Positions 11,874 through 27,000 of a DNA stretch of 64,000 bases are shown here, one piece after another. The stretch spans positions 9,935,279-9,999,278 of the forward strand of contig NC_092249.1 in NCBI RefSeq assembly GCF_036320965.1. Direction: 5' to 3'. Every line of letters begins with the position of its first letter. Positions within the stretch are counted from its first letter, which is position 1. The notes beneath the pieces are model-generated. The model was not told the DNA's origin. It did not search any database and was given only the letters and a program-made list of their open reading frames with translations. Source of the DNA: Panulirus ornatus (Eukaryota; Arthropoda; Malacostraca; Decapoda; Palinuridae). The position numbers and the translations under genes were made by a program.

Positions 11874-14800
11874 CTTCAATTTCTTGCATTCACTCTGGAT
11901 GCCGCTATGCCCCTGTAATGGCCTTTGGCTTAGGAAATGGGGCTTTAGATTAAACCTTCATTTTGCTTAATTTATTCTGAATGCCCCCACGCCACTCTAA
12001 TCGCCTTTGGCGCTGCAGAAGAGGCTTTAAAGTAAACCTAAATTTGTCACTTTAACTCAGGATGCCGTCATGCATCTATAATGGCCTTTGCCTCACGAAA
12101 GGCAGTTTGATTAAACCTTCAATTAGCCTGTTTATTTCTGGATGCCCCCACGCCACTGTAATGGTCTTTGGTGCCGACAAAGGAGCTCTAAATTAAACCT
12201 TCAATGTGTGATATTCTGGATGCGGCTGTGCCCCTGTAATGGCCTTTGGCGCCCCTAAAGATGCTGTATGGTAAACTTAACTTGTTAGATTTACTTCTGG
12301 ATGTTGCTATACCCTTCTAATGGCCTTTGTTGCCAGCAAAGGGGCTTTGAATTAAACTTTGCATTTGCCTCCTAATTTTGGGGTGCCCACACGACACTCT
12401 AATGGCGTTTGGCGCTGCCAAAGAGGCTTTAAAGTAAACCTATTTGCCACACTCACTCTGGATGCCGCCATGCCCTTGTAATGGCCTTTGTCGTCGCCAA
12501 AGGGCTTTACATTATACCTTCAACTTGTCTCATTGACTCTCGATGGCCCCACGCCACTCTAATGGCTTTTGTTGCCTCAAAAGGGGCTTTAAAGTTAGCC
12601 TTTAATTTGTCACTTTCACTCTGGAGGCCGCCATTTCCTTGTAACGGTCTTTGGCGTCACCAGAGGGGCTTTAAACTAAGACTTTAATTTGCCTATTTAT
12701 TTTTGGATGCCCCCACGCCACTCTAATTGCCTGTGACACCGCCAAAGGGGCTCTAAAGTAAACTTTCATTAGGTCGTTTTCCCATTGGATATCGCTATGC
12801 CCCTGTAATAACCTTTCGCGCCGAGAAAGGTCCTGTAAAATAAGCCTTTCATCTGCTTCCAAATTCTGGATGCTTCCACGCCAATCTAATGGCCGTTAGC
12901 GTCGCCGAAGGGGATTGGAAATAGGCTGTCAATCTATCGCGTTCAGTCTGGATGCTGCCATGCCCCTGTAATGGCCTTTGGTGCCTCAAAGGGGCTTTAG
13001 ATAAAACCTACAATGTGCTTATTTATTTTTGTATGCCCCCCACGCCAATCTAATGGTGTTTAGAGCCGCCAAAGTGGTTTTAATGTTAATCTTCAATATG
13101 TCACTTTCACTCAAGATGCCGCTATTTCCCTATAATGGCCCTTGGCGCCGCCAAAGGGTCTTTGAATTAAACCTTCTATTTGCCTCTTTATTTCTGTGTT
13201 CCCTCACGCCACTCTCATGGTCTTTGGCGCCGTCAAAGGGCTTTAAATGTAACCCTCAATTTGTCGCTTTCACTCTGAATGCCACCATTCCCCTGTAATG
13301 TCGTTTGTCGTCGTCAAAGAAGGCTTTAAAATAAACCTTCATCTGGTCGCATTCACTCTGAATACCATTATGCCCCTGTAATGGCCTTTGGCGCAGCCAA
13401 AGGGGTTTGAGTTAAACCATATATTTACCTCATTAATTCTGGATGCCCCCACGCCAATCTAATGGCCTTGAGCTCCATCAAAGGGGTTTCAAATTAAACA
13501 TTCTATTTGTCGCTTTCACTCTGGATACCGCTATGCCCATGTAATGGCCTTTGGCGCCGAGAAAGGGGCTTTACGTTAAACCTTCAATTTGCCTCTAAAT
13601 CTTTCGATGCTCCGACGCCACTCTAATGGTATTTGCCACCGCCAGAGGGGCTTTGAAGTTAACCTTCAATTTGTCGCTTTCTCTCTCGATGCCGCCAAGC
13701 CCATGTAATGGCTTTTGGCGCCGCCAAAGGGGCTTTGGATTAAACATATTATGAACCTTTATTTCTGGATGTTTCCACGCCACTACAATAAACTTTGGCG
13801 CAAACAAAGGTGCATTAAAGTAAACCTTGAATTTGTCGCTTTTACTTTGGATGCCGCCATGCACCTGTTATAGATTTTGGCGAAGGAAAAGAGGCTTTAG
13901 ATTAAACCTTCATTTTGCCTCATTTATTCTGAATGCCCTCACGCCACTCTAATCGTCTTTGGCGCCGCAAAAGAGGCTTTAAAGTTAACCTTGATATGTC
14001 GCTTTCACTCTGGATGCCGTCATGCCCCCATAATAGCCTCTTAATCCACCAAGTAGTTTGAATTAAACCTTCAATCTGCTTCTTCATTTATTGATGCCCA
14101 CACGCCACTCTAATGGTCTTTGGCGCCGAGAAAGGAGCTCTCAATTAAACCTTCAATGTGTGACTTTCTCTCTGGATGCGGCTTTGCCCCGGTAATGGAC
14201 TTTGGCGCCCCCAAAGATGCTTCATGGTAAACCTTCACTCATTCGCTTTCATTCGGGATGTTGCTATGCCCTTCTAATGGCCTTTGTTTCCGACAAAGGC
14301 GCTTTGAGTTAAACCTTGCATTTGCCTCCTAATTTCCGGGTTCCCCCACGACACTCTAATGGCTTTTGGCGCTGCCAATGAGGCTTTAAAGTAAACCTAT
14401 TTGTTGCATTCACTCTTTATACAGCCATGCCCCTGTAATGGCCTTTGGCGCCGCCAAAGGGCTTTGAATTATACATTCAATTTACCTTATTGACTCTCAG
14501 TGCCCCCAGGCCACTCTAATGACCTTTGGTGCCGCCAAAGGGAATTTAAAGTTAACCTTTAATTTGTCGCTTTCACTTTAGGCGTCGACATTTCTCTGTA
14601 ATGGCCTTTGGCGTCGCCAGAGGGGCTTTAGATTAAACCTTTAAATTGCCTATTTATTTTTGGATGCCCCCACGCCAATGTAAATGCCTGTGATGCCGCC
14701 AAAAGGGCTTTAAAGTAAACATTCATTAGGTCGTTTTGTCATTGGATGTCGCTATGCCCTGCAAAAGGCTTTTGCGCCGAGAAAGGTCCTGTAAAATAAA

Positions 14801-17800
14801 CTTTTCATTTGCCTTCTAAATTCTGGATGCTTCCACGCCAATCTAATGGCCTCTGGCGTCGTCAGAGGGGATTTGAAATAGACCTTCAATCTATTGCGTT
14901 CACTATGGATGCTGCCATGCCCCTGTAACGGCCTTTGGTGCCTTCAAAGAGGCTTTAAATGAAACCTACAATTTGCTTTTTTATTTTTGTATGCCTCCAT
15001 GCCAAGTTTGGTGTTTAGCGTCATTAAAGTGGTTTTAAAGTTAACCTTTAATATGTTACTTTCACTCTAGATGCTGCCATTCCCTTGTAATGGCCTTTGG
15101 TGCCGCCAAAGGGGCTTTAAATTAAACCTTCTATTTGCTTTTTTATTTCTGTATTCCCCCACGCCACTTGCATGGTCTTTCGCGCCGTCAAAGGGCTTTA
15201 AATATTACCTTCAATTTTTCGTTTTCACTCTGGATTACCATCATTCCCTGTATAGTTGTTTGGCGACGCCATAGGAGTCATTAAACTAAACCTTCATTTG
15301 GTCGCATTCACTCTGTATACCGCTACGCCCCTGTAATGGCCTTTGGCGCTGCCAAAGGGGCTTTGAGTTAAACCTTAAATTTACCTCATTGATTCTGATT
15401 GCCCCGACGCCAATCTAATGGCCTTTGGCTCAGCCAAAGGGGTTTGAAAGTAAACATTCTATTTGTCGATTTCACTCTGGATACCGCCATGCCCCTGTAA
15501 TGGCCTTTGGCGCCGTCAAAGGGACTTTAAGTTAAACCTTCAATTTGCCTCTAAATTTCTCGATGCTCCCACGCCAATTTGACTCTTTACTTCTGGATGT
15601 TCCCACGCCGCTACGATAACTTTTGGCGCAACGAAAGGTGCGTTAAAGTAAATCTTCAATTTGTCGCTTTTACTCTGGATGCCGCTATGCCCCTGTAATG
15701 GCCTTTGGCTCAACAAAAGGGGTTTGAATTAAACCTTCATTTTGTCTCATTTATTCTGAATGCCCTCACGCCACTCTAATCGCCTTTGGCGCCGCAAAAG
15801 GGGCTTTAAAGTAAACCTTCAATTTGTCGCTTTAACTCTTGATGCCGTCATGCCCCTATAATGACCTTTTGCGCCGCCAAAGGTGGTTTGAAATAAACCT
15901 TCAATTTGCCTCTTTAATTTTGGATGTCCCCACGCCACTCTAATGGTATTTAGCGCCGACAAAGAAGCTCTAAATTAAACCTTGATTTTGTGACTTTCTG
16001 TCTGGATGCCGCTGTGTCCCTCTAATGGCCTTTGGCGTCGCCAAAGGGGCTTTATGGTAAACTTTCACTTGTTCGCTTTCCTTATGGATGCCGCTATGCC
16101 CTTTTAATGGCCTTTGGCGCTGCGAAAGGGGCTTTAAATTAAACCTTGTATTTGCCTGCTAAATTCTGGGTGTCCCCACGCTACTCCAATGGTCTTTGGC
16201 GCCGCCAAAGTGGCTTTAAATAAAAGTTCTATTTGTCGCATTTTCTCTGGATGCCGCCATGCCCCTGTAATGGACTTTGATGCCGCTAAAGGGGTTTTAT
16301 ATCTAACCTTTAGTTTGCCCTGTTAATTCTCGAATTCACTCTAATGTCCTCTTGTGCCGCCAAAGAGGCTTTGGCGCAGCCAAATGGGTTTTAAAGTTAA
16401 ACTTCAATTTGTCGCTTTCTTTGTGGATGCCGCCATTCCCCTGTAATGGCCTTTGGCGCCACTAAAGGGGCTTTATGTTAAACCTTCCATTTGACTCTTC
16501 ACGATGCCACCATGCCACTCTATTGGCATTTGGCGCCGCTAAAGGGGCTTTAAAGTTATCCTTCAATTTGTTGTTTTTACTCCGGATGCCGCCAAGCTCC
16601 TGTAGTGGCTTTTGTGCTGCCAACGTTGCTTTAGATTAAACATTCAATTTGCCTCTTTATTTTTGGAGATTCCTACACCACTCCAATGGACTTTGGCGCA
16701 ACTAAATGTGCTTTAAAGTAAACCTTCATTTGTTCGCTTTCACTCTGAATGCCGTTATTTCCACGAAATTGCCTTTGGCGCCGCCAAAGGGGCTTTAAAT
16801 TGAACGTTGCTTTTATCTCCTTTGGCGGCACTCAAATGGCCTTTAGCGCCGCCAAAGAGGCTTTGAATTAACCTCTCAATTTGTTTCTTTATCTCTGGCA
16901 GCCGATATGTCCCTGTAATAGTCTTTGACGCCACCAAAGGGGCTTCAAATTAAACCTTAAATTTGCCTCAATCCTGAATGCCCCCACTCAATTGTAATCG
17001 TCTTTGGTGCCGCAATAGGGGCTTTAAAGTCATCTATGAATTTTTTGCTTTAACTATAAATGCCGCCATGCCCCTATAATGGCCTTTTGTGCCGCTAAAG
17101 AATGTTTAAATTATACCTTAATTTTTGTTCTTTATTTCTGGGTGCCCCCACGGCACTCGAATAGTCTTTGGCGCCAACAAAGGAACTCTAAATTAAACCT
17201 TCAATGTGTGACTGTCTCTCTGGACGCCGCTATGCCCCTCTAATGGCCTTTGGCGCCCCAAAGAGGCATTGCGGTAATCCTTTACTTGTTACCATTCCTT
17301 CTGGATGCCGCAATGTCCTTGTAATGACCTTTGCCGCCGCTAAAGGGGCTTTAAATCAAACCTTGCATTTGCCTCCTATTTTCTGAGTGCCCCACGGCAT
17401 TTGGCGTCGCCAAAGGGGCTTAAAGTAAACCTTCTATTTATTGCATGCACTCTGGATGCCGCCATGCACCTGTAATGGCCTTTGGCGCCGCCAAAGGGGC
17501 TTTAAATTATATCATCAATTTGCCTCATTGACTCTCGATGTAACCACGCCACTCTAATGGCCTTTGGTGCCGCCAAAAGGGCTTTAAAGTTAACCTTTAA
17601 TTTGTCGCTTTCATTGTGGATGCCGCCATTTCCCTGTAATTACCTTTGGCACCACCAGAGGGACTTTACATCAAACATTCAATTTGCCTCTATATTTCTG
17701 GATGCCCCCACGCCACTCTAATGGCCTTTGGTGCCGCCAAAGGGGCTTTAAAATAAACCTTCATTTGGTCGTTTTCACTCTGGATGCTGTTATGCCCTTA

Positions 17801-20170
17801 TAATGGCATTTGGCGTCGAGAAAGGTCGTTTAAAATAAACCTTGCATTTTCCTCATAAATTCTGGATACTCCCACACTAATTTAATGATCTTTGACGCAA
17901 CCGAAAGGGGTTTGAAATAAACCTTCAATCTGTCGAGTTTACTCTGGATGCCGCCATGCCCCTGTGATGGCCTTTGGTGCTTTCAAAGAGGCTTTTAATT
18001 AAACCTTCACTTTGCCTCATTAATTATGGATGCCCTCACGCCAGTCTAATGGTCTTTTGCGCCACCAAAGTGGCTTGAAAGTTAACCTGTAATATGTCGC
18101 TTTCACTCCGGAAATCAGTATTCCCCTGTACTCTCCTTTGGCGCCACCAAAGTGGCTTTACATTGAATCTTCAATTAGCTTCTTAATTTCTGTAAGCCCC
18201 ACGCTCTCTAATGGCCTTTGGCGCCGCTAAAGTGGCTTTGAATTAAACCTTCATTTCGTCGCTTTCACTCTGGATGCTGCCATTCCCCTGTAATGGCCTT
18301 TGGCGCCGCCAAAGGGGTTTTGAGTTAAATCTTCAATTTCCTTCATTAATTCTGGATGCCTCCACGACATTCTAAAGTTCTTTAGCGCCTCCAAATGGGC
18401 TTGAAAGTTAACTTTCAATCTGTCGATTTCACTCTGGATGCCGACATTCCCTTAAAATGGCCTTTGGCGCCATCAGATGAGCTTTAATTTAAACCTTTAA
18501 TGTGTCTATTTATTTACATGCCATCACGCCCCTGTAATGGTCTTTGTTGCAACCAAAGGGGCTTTAAAGTAAACCTTCATATGTTCGCTTTCAGTCTCAA
18601 TACCGCTCTGCAATTGTAATTGATTTTGGCCTTTTAAAGTAGACATTCAATTTGAGGCTTTCACCCTGGATGCCACCATACCCCTGAAATGGCCTTTGGC
18701 GCCACGAAAGGGGCTTTAAATTAAACTTTGCATTTGCCTCCTATTGTCTGGATGCCTTTACGCTACTCTAATGGCCTTTGGTGCCGCCAAAGGGGATTTA
18801 AATTTAACCTTCAATATGTTGCTTTCACTCTGGATGCCGCCATACCCCTGAAATGGCCTTTGGCGCTACCAAAATGCCTTTAAAGTAAACCTTAGATATG
18901 TCGCTTTCACTCTGGATGCCGGCAAGCCGTTGTAATGGCGCTTGTCGCCCACAAAGAGGGCTTAAGTTAAACCTTCTAATTGCCTAATTAATTCTGGATG
19001 CCCCCATGCGCCTCTAATAGCATTTGGTGATGACAAAGGGGCTTTAAGTGAAACCTTGCCTTTGTCTCCTAATTTTTGGATGCCCCCATGCCACTGTAAT
19101 GTCCTTTGGCTCCGCCGAAAGAGTTTTAAAGTAAATATTCAATTTGTCTTTTTCAATTTGGATACCGTCTTGCCCCTGTAATTGCCTTTGGGGCCAGAAA
19201 AGGGACTTTTACCTAAATCTTCAATTTGCATCTTTAATTCTCGATGCCCCTATGCCAGTCTAATGCCATTTAGCGCCGCCAAAGGAGCTTTAAATTTAAC
19301 CTCTCATTTGTCGCTTTCAATCTGGATGCCGCGAAGCCCTTGTAATTGTAATTTCTTTAGATTAATCGATCAATCTGACTTTTTTTGGATGTCCTCACGC
19401 CACTCCAACGGCCCTTGGCGAAACCAAAGGAGCTTTAAAGTAAACTTTCATTTGGTCGCTTTCACTCTGGATGTCGATATCCCCCCGTAATGGCCTTTGG
19501 CGCCTCCAAAGAGGCTTTGAATTAAACATTTCAATTTTGCCTCATTAATTCTGAATGCCCCCACGCCTCTCTTATCGCCCTTGGCGCCGCCAAAAGCGGC
19601 TTTAAACATTCGCTTTGTTGCTTTAACTCTGAATGCCGCCAAGCCTCTATAATGGCCTTTTGCGCCGCCAGAGCAGTTTGAATTAAACCTTCAATTTGCC
19701 TCTATATTTTTGGATGGCCCCACGCCACTCTAACAGTCTTTGGCGCCGATAAAGGACCTATAAATCAAACCTTTAATTTGTGACTTTCCCTCTGGATGAC
19801 TCCACGCTACTCTAATCGCCTTTGGCGCCGCGAAAGGGGCTTTAAAGTAGACCTTCTATTTCTCTCACTCGCTCTGGATGCCGCCATGCCACTGAAATGG
19901 CCTTTGGCGCCGCGAAAGGGGCTTTCGATTATACCTACAATTTGCCTTTCTATTTATGAATGTCCCTACGCCGCTTTAAAGCCAGATGGGCTTTAAAGTT
20001 AACCTTCAATTGTTGCTTTCACTCTAGATGCCGACATTTTCCTGTAATGGCTTTTGGCGCCGCCATAGGGGCTTTAAGTTATATCTTTAATTTGATTCTT
20101 TACTTCTCGATGCCCCCACGCAAATTTGATAGTATTTGGCGCCGACAGAGGGGCTTTGGAATTTAACTTC

Positions 20171-21092
20171 AATTTGTTGCTTTCACTCTGGATGCCGCCA
20201 ATCTCCTGTAATGGCTTTTGGCGCCGCCAAAGTTGCTTAAGATTAAACATTTAATTTACCTCCTTACATCTGGATGTCCCCACCTCACTCCAATGGCCCT
20301 TGGCGCAAAGAAAGGGGCTTCAAAGTAAACCTTCATTTGGTCGCTTTCACTCTGGATACCGGTATTCCCCTATAATTGCCTTTAACGCGACCAAAGGATT
20401 GATTCTCGATGCCCCCACGCCACTCTAATGGCCTCTGGTGCCGCCAAAGGGGATTTAAAGTTAACCTTTAATTTTGACTTTGACTCGGGATGCCGCCATT
20501 TCCCTGTAATCGTCTTTGGCGCCGCCAAAGGTGCTTTAAATTAAACCTTCAATTCTTCACTTTATGTGTGGATGCCCCCACACCACTCTCATGGCCTTTG
20601 GTCCCGCAAAAGGAGCTTTAGAATTAACCTTTAATTTTCGCTTTCACTCTGGATGCCGCCAATCCCCTGTAATAGCTTTTGGTGCCGCCAAAGTTGCTTA
20701 AGATTAAACAGGTTAATTTGCCTCCTTACATCTGGATGTCCCCACGCCACTCCAATGGCCCTTGGCGCAAAGAAAGGGGCTTCAAAGTAAACCTTCATTT
20801 AGTCGCTTTCACTCTGGATACCGGTATTCCCCTGTAATTGCCTTTAGAGCGACCAAAGGAGTGATTCTCGAAGCCCCAACGCCACTCTAATGGCCTCTGG
20901 TGCCGCCAAAGTGGCTTTAAAGTTAACCTTTAATTTTCGCTTTGACTTGTGATGCCGCCATTTCCCAGTAATGGTCTTTGGCGCCGCCAAAGGGGCTTTA
21001 GATTAAACCTTCAATTCTTCACTTTATGTCTGGATGACCCCACACCACTCTCATGGCCTTTGGCCCCACCAAATTTTCATTTTCACTCTGGA
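20171..21092. repeat. Tandem 462-bp duplication within the satellite
   Basis: The landmark GTTGCTTAAGATTAAACA occurs at about 20232 and 20693, and AATTCTTCACTTTATGT at about 20551 and 21013, giving an offset of 461-462 bp. Each copy contains the same partial-monomer deletion where a ACCAAAGGA box joins directly to TGATTCTCGA (about 20390-20405 and 20855-20870). Because 462 is not a multiple of 82, that deletion must predate the duplication. Confidence 0.75.
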
Positions 21093-24000
21093 TGACGCCA
21101 TTTCCCTGTAATGGCCCTTGGCGCTGCCAAAGGGGCTTTAGATTAAACCTTCAATCATTCACTTTATGTCTGGATGCCCCTACGCCACTCTCATGTCTTT
21201 TGGCCCCGCCAAATGGGCTTTATGTCTGAATGCTCCCACACCACTCTTATGGCCTTTGGCCCCGCCAATGGAGCTTTAAAGTTAACCTTCATTTTGTTGT
21301 TTTCACTCTGGATGCCGTTATGCTCTATAATGGCCTTTGGCGCTGACAAAGGGCCTTTAAGATTAACCTTGCATTTGCTTCCTAATTTTTGGATGCGCCA
21401 ACGCCATCTAATGGCCTTTGGCGCCGCCAAAGGGTTTTAAAGTAAACCTTCAATTTGTTGCTTTCACTCTGGATTCCACCATACTCCTGTAATGGCCTTT
21501 GGCGCCGTCAAGGGGGCTTTGAATAAAACCTTCAATTTGCCTCATGATTCTGTGTTCCCCTTTGCTAATATAATGGCCTTTGGCGCCGCCAACGTGACTT
21601 TAAAGGTAGCCTTCAATATGTCGCTTTTACTCAGGATACCGCCATTCCCTTGAAATGGCCTTTGGAGCCGCCAAAGGGGCTTTAGATTGAATCTGCAATT
21701 TGCCTCTTTATTTCTGTATGCCCCCACGCTACTGTAATTGCCTTTGGCGCCACTAAAGGAGCTTTGAATTAAACCTTTATTTGGTAGTTTTCACTCAGGA
21801 TCCCGCTATGCCTCATTAATTCTGAATGCCCACACGCCAGTCTGATGGCATTTGTCGCAGCCAAGTGGGCTTTAAAGTTAACCTTCAATTTGTCGTTTTC
21901 GCTCTGGATGCCGCCATTCCCCTGTAATGGCCTTTGTCGCCATGAGAGAAGCATTAAGTTAATCTTTCAATTAGCCTCTTCCTTTCTGGATGCACTCACG
22001 CCACTGTAATGGTCTTTGTCGCCGCCAAAGGGACTTTGAGCTAAATTTTCATTTGGTTGCTTTCAGTCTAGATGTCGCTATGCCTATTTGATGACGTTTG
22101 GCGCTGCCAAAGGGGTTTCAAATTAAACCTTGCGTTTGTCTTCTAAGTTTTGGATGCCTTCACGCTAATCTAATGGCCTTTGGTGCCGCCAAAGGGGCTT
22201 TGAGTTAAACCTTCAATTTGTCGCTTTCACTCTGGATGTCGCCATGCCCCTTTAATGGCGTTTGGCGCCGCTAGGAGGCTTTTAATAAAACCTTTTATTT
22301 GCCTTCTAATTTCTGGATGCCTTTACTCCACTCTAATGGCGTTTTGCGCCACCTAATGGGCTTTAAAGTAAATCTTAATTTTGTCACTTTCTCACTGGAT
22401 GCCACCATGCCCCTGTAGTGGCGTTTGGCGCCGCCAAAGAGGCTTTTTGATTAAACCTTCAGCTTTTCTCTTTGGTTCTGGATGCTACCACGCCATTATA
22501 ATGGTACTTGGCGCCGCCAAAGGGGTTTTAAAGTAAACCTTCTACTTATCGCTTCACTCTAGATGCCCCATGCTCCTGTAATGGCATTTGGCGCCATCAA
22601 AAAGGCTTTAAGTTAAACCTTTAATTTGCCTCATTAATTTTGATGCCTCCACGCCAATCTAATGGCCTTTGGCCGCCTCCAAATTGGCTTTAAAGTTAAC
22701 ATTCAGTATGTCGTTTTCATTCTGGATGGCGCCATTCCCCTGTAATGTCCTCTGACGTCGCTAAAGGGGCTTTGAATTGAACCTTCAATTTAACTCCATA
22801 TATCTGTATGTCCAAACGCCACTCTAATGGCCTTTGACGCCAAAGGGGCTTTGAATGAAACCTTCATTCGGTCGTTTTCACTCTGTATTCCGCTATGCCC
22901 CTATAGTGGCCTTTGGCGGCGCAAAAGGGGTTTATGTTAAACCTTCAATGTGCCTCATCAATTCTGGATGTCCCCATGCCAATCTAAGGGCCTTCGACGC
23001 CGTTAAATAGGCTTTAAAGTTTGCCTTCAATATATTCCTTTCAATCTGGATGCCGCCACTCCCCTGAAATGTCCTTTGGCGTCGCCAGAGGGGCATTGAA
23101 TTAAACTTCAATTTGTTTCTTTATTTCTGGATGCCCCCACACCACTCTAATGTCTTTGACGCCCCGAAGGGGGTATTAAAGTAAACCTTCATTTGGTCGC
23201 TATCACTCTGGATGCCGCTATGCCCCTCTAATGGCGTTTGGCGCCGCCAAAAAGGCGTTTAATTAAACTTTGAATTAGCCTCCTAATTTCTGGTTGCCAT
23301 TACGCTCCTCTAATATCCTTTGGCAACGCCAATGGGGCTTTAAAGTAAACTTTAATTTGTCGCTTTTACTCTGGATGCCACTATGTCCCTGTAAAGGCGT
23401 TGGGCGCCGCCAAGGAGGCTTTGAATTAAAACTAGCATTCGCCTCTTAATTTCTGGATGCCCTTACTCCATTCTAATGGCGTTTTACGCCACCAAATGGG
23501 CTTTAAAGTAATCCCTCATTTTGTCACTTTCTCACTGGATGCCACCATCCACTGTATTCGCGTTTGGCGCCGCCAAAGAGGCTTTAGATTAATTCGTCAT
23601 TCTTTTTCTTTGGTTCTGGATGCAGCCACGCCATTCTAATGGTACTTGGCGCCACCAAAGTGGCTTTAAATTAAACCATTCTTTTGCCTCCTAAATTTGG
23701 ATGCCCCACTCTACGCTGATGACCTTTGGCGCCGCTAAAAGGGCTTTAAAGTAAACCTTCTACTTCTCGCTTCACTCTGGATGCCCCCATGCTCCTGTAA
23801 TGGCTTTTGGCGTCGTCAAAGAGGCTTTGAATTAAACCTTTGATTTGTCTCATTAATATTTGATGCGCCCACGCCAATTTAATCGCCTTTGGTGTCGTCA
23901 AATTGGCTTTAAAGTGAACGTTTAGTATGTCGTTTTCATTTGGGATGCCGCCATTCCCCTGTAATGGCCTTCGACGCCGCCAAAGGGGCTTTGAATTGAG

Positions 24001-27000
24001 CCTTCAATTTGCCTTTCTATTTCTGTGTGTCGAAACGCCAATCTAATGGCCTTTGGCGCCGCTAAAAGGGCTTTGAAAGAAACCTTTATTTGGTCGTTTT
24101 CACTCTATATGCCGCTATGCCCCTATAGTGGCCTTTGGCGGCGCAAAAGGGGCTTTAAGTTAAACCTTCAATTTGGCTCATTATTTCTGGATGTCCCATG
24201 CCAATCTACGGGCCTTTTGGCGCCGTCAGATATCTTTAAAGTTAGAATTCAATTTGTCCCTTTCAATCTGGATGCCGCCACTCCCTTGAAATGGTCTTTG
24301 GCGCCGCCAGAGGGTCTTTGAATTAAACTTCAATTTGTTTCTTTATTTATGGATGCCCCCACTCCACTCTAATGTCTTTGTCGCCCCGAAAGGGGTTTTA
24401 AAGTAAACCTTCATTTGGTCGCTTTCACTCTAGATGCAGCTATGCCCCTTCAGTGGCGTTTGGCGCCGCCAGAAAGGCGTTTGATTAGACTTTCAGTTTG
24501 CCTCCTAATTTCTGGTTGCCATTACGCTCCTCTGATATCCTTTGGCGCCGCAAAAGGGGCTTAAACGTAAGCCTTCAATTTGTCGCTTTCATTCTGGATG
24601 CCGCCTAAACATCTGTAATAGCGTTTGGCGCCGCAAAAGTCCCTTTAAATTAACCCTTCAATTTGGCCCCTAACTTCTGGATGCCCAAACGCTACTGTAA
24701 TGGCTTTTGGCGCCAAGAAAGAGGCTTTAAAGTAAACCTTCACTTTGTCGCTTTTAGTCTGGATGCCACCATACCCCTGTAACGGCCTTTGGAATCGCCA
24801 AAGTGTCTTTGAATTAAACCTTTAATTTGTATACTAATCTTTGGATACCCCACGCTTCTCTTATAGCCTTTGGCGCCGCTAAAGTGGCTTTAGAGTAAAC
24901 CTTCAATTCTTCGCTTTTACTCTGGATGCCGCCATGCCCCTGTAATGGTATTTTGCGCCACCAGAGGGGCTTTAGATTAAACATTCAATTTGACTTGTTA
25001 TTTCTGGATGCCCCCACACCACTATAATCGCCTTTTACGCCGCCAAAGGGGCTTTAAAGTAAGCCTTCATTTGGTTGCTTTTACTCTGGATGCCGCCTCT
25101 TCCCTGAAATTGCCTTTGGCACCAAAAAGAAGCTTTAAAGTCAATCTTCAATTTGTCACTTTCACTCTGGATGCTGCCACTTCCCTGTAATGGCGTTTGG
25201 TGCCGCCAAAGAGGCTTTAAAGTGAACCTTCAATCTGTCGCTTTTACTCTACGTGCCGCCACGCCCATGTGATGGCCTTTAGAGCCGCAACAGGGGCTTT
25301 AGATTAAAACTTCAATTTAGATTTTTATTTGTAGATGACCCTACGCTACTCTAATGGCCTTTAGCGCCGCCAGAGAGGCTTTAAAGGAAACGTTCATTTT
25401 TTCGTTTTTACTCTGAACGCCGCTATGCCCCTGTCATGGATATTAGCGCCGCGAAAGGGGCTTTAGATTAAACCTTCAATGTGTCTTTTTCATGTCTAGA
25501 TTCCTCCACGGCAGTACAATGACCTTTGGTGCCGTAAAAGAGGCATTAAAGTACACCTTCAATTTGTTGCTTTCACTCTAGATGCCGAAATGACCCTGTG
25601 TTGGCCTTTGGCGCCGCGAATGGAGCTTTGTATTAAACCTTCAATTTGCCTCATGAATTATCGATGCCCTCATGCCACTTTAATGGCCTTTGGCGCCGCC
25701 AAATGGGCCTTAAAGCTAACCTTCAATTTGTCGCTTTCACTTTCGATACCGCCATTCCCTTGTAATAGGCCTTTCACGCCGCCAGAGGGGCTTTAAGTTG
25801 AACGTTCAATTTGCGTCTTTATTTTTGAACTCCCCGCGCCACTCAAATGATCTTCATCGCCGCCAAAGGGGCTTTAAAGGAAGCCTTCATTTGGTCGCTT
25901 TCAATCTGGATGCCGCTATTCCCCTATCATGGCGAGGCGCCACCCGAGGGGCTTTAATTCAAACCTTGCATTTGCTGCCAAAGACGCTTTAAAGTAAACC
26001 TTCAATATGTTGCTTTCACTGTGGATGCCACCATGCCCCTGTAAATGCGTTTGGCGCCGCCCGAGAGGCTTTAAATTAAACACTTCATTTGCCTCCTAAT
26101 TTCTGGATGCCCTTTCGCCAACTAATGACCTTTGGCACAGCCAAAGGGGCTTTAAATTAAACTCTCAATGTTTTGCTTTCGCTCTGGATTCCACCCTGCC
26201 CTTGTAATTCCGCTTGGCGCCGCCAAAAAGGCTTTATATTAAACCTTCAGTTCTTCTCCTTTTTTTTCTGGATGCCACCACGCCACTCTAATGGTATTTG
26301 GCGTCGCCAAAGGAGTTTTGAATTATACTTTCAAATGCCTCCTACTTTCTGGATGCCCCCGCGTCACTCTAATGGCCTTGGCGCCAAAAAGGGGGCTTTA
26401 AAGTAAGCCTTCAATTTGTTGCTTCATTCTGGATGCCACCATACCCCTATTATGGCCTTTGGCGCCGTGGAAGTAGCTTTAGATTAAACGTTGAATTTGC
26501 CTCATTATTTCTGAATGCCATCACAACAATCTAATTGCATTTGGCGCCTACAAAGTGGCTTTGAAGTTAACCTGTCAATGTGTTGCTTTCACTCTGGATG
26601 GGGCCATTCCCATGTAATGGACTTTGACGCCGCCAAAGCTGCTTTAAATTGAACCTTCACTTTTCCTCTCTATTTTTGTATGACCCCAGGCCACTCTGAT
26701 AGCCTTTGGTGCCGCTTAAGGGAATTTAAATTATACCTTAATTTGGTCGTTTTCACGCTGGATGCCGCCATCCCCTGTAATGGCCTTTGCCGCTGCCAAA
26801 GGGGCTTTAAGTTAAAACTTCAGTTTGCCTTATTGATTCTTGGTGGCCCCACGTCATGCTAATGGACTATGGCGCCGTCAAATAGACTTAAAATTTGCCT
26901 TCAATTTGTTCCTTTCAATCTGGATTCCGCCACTCCCCTGAAATGGCCTTTGGCGCAGCCAGAGGGGCTTTAAATTAAACTTTGATTTGTTTCCTTGTTT

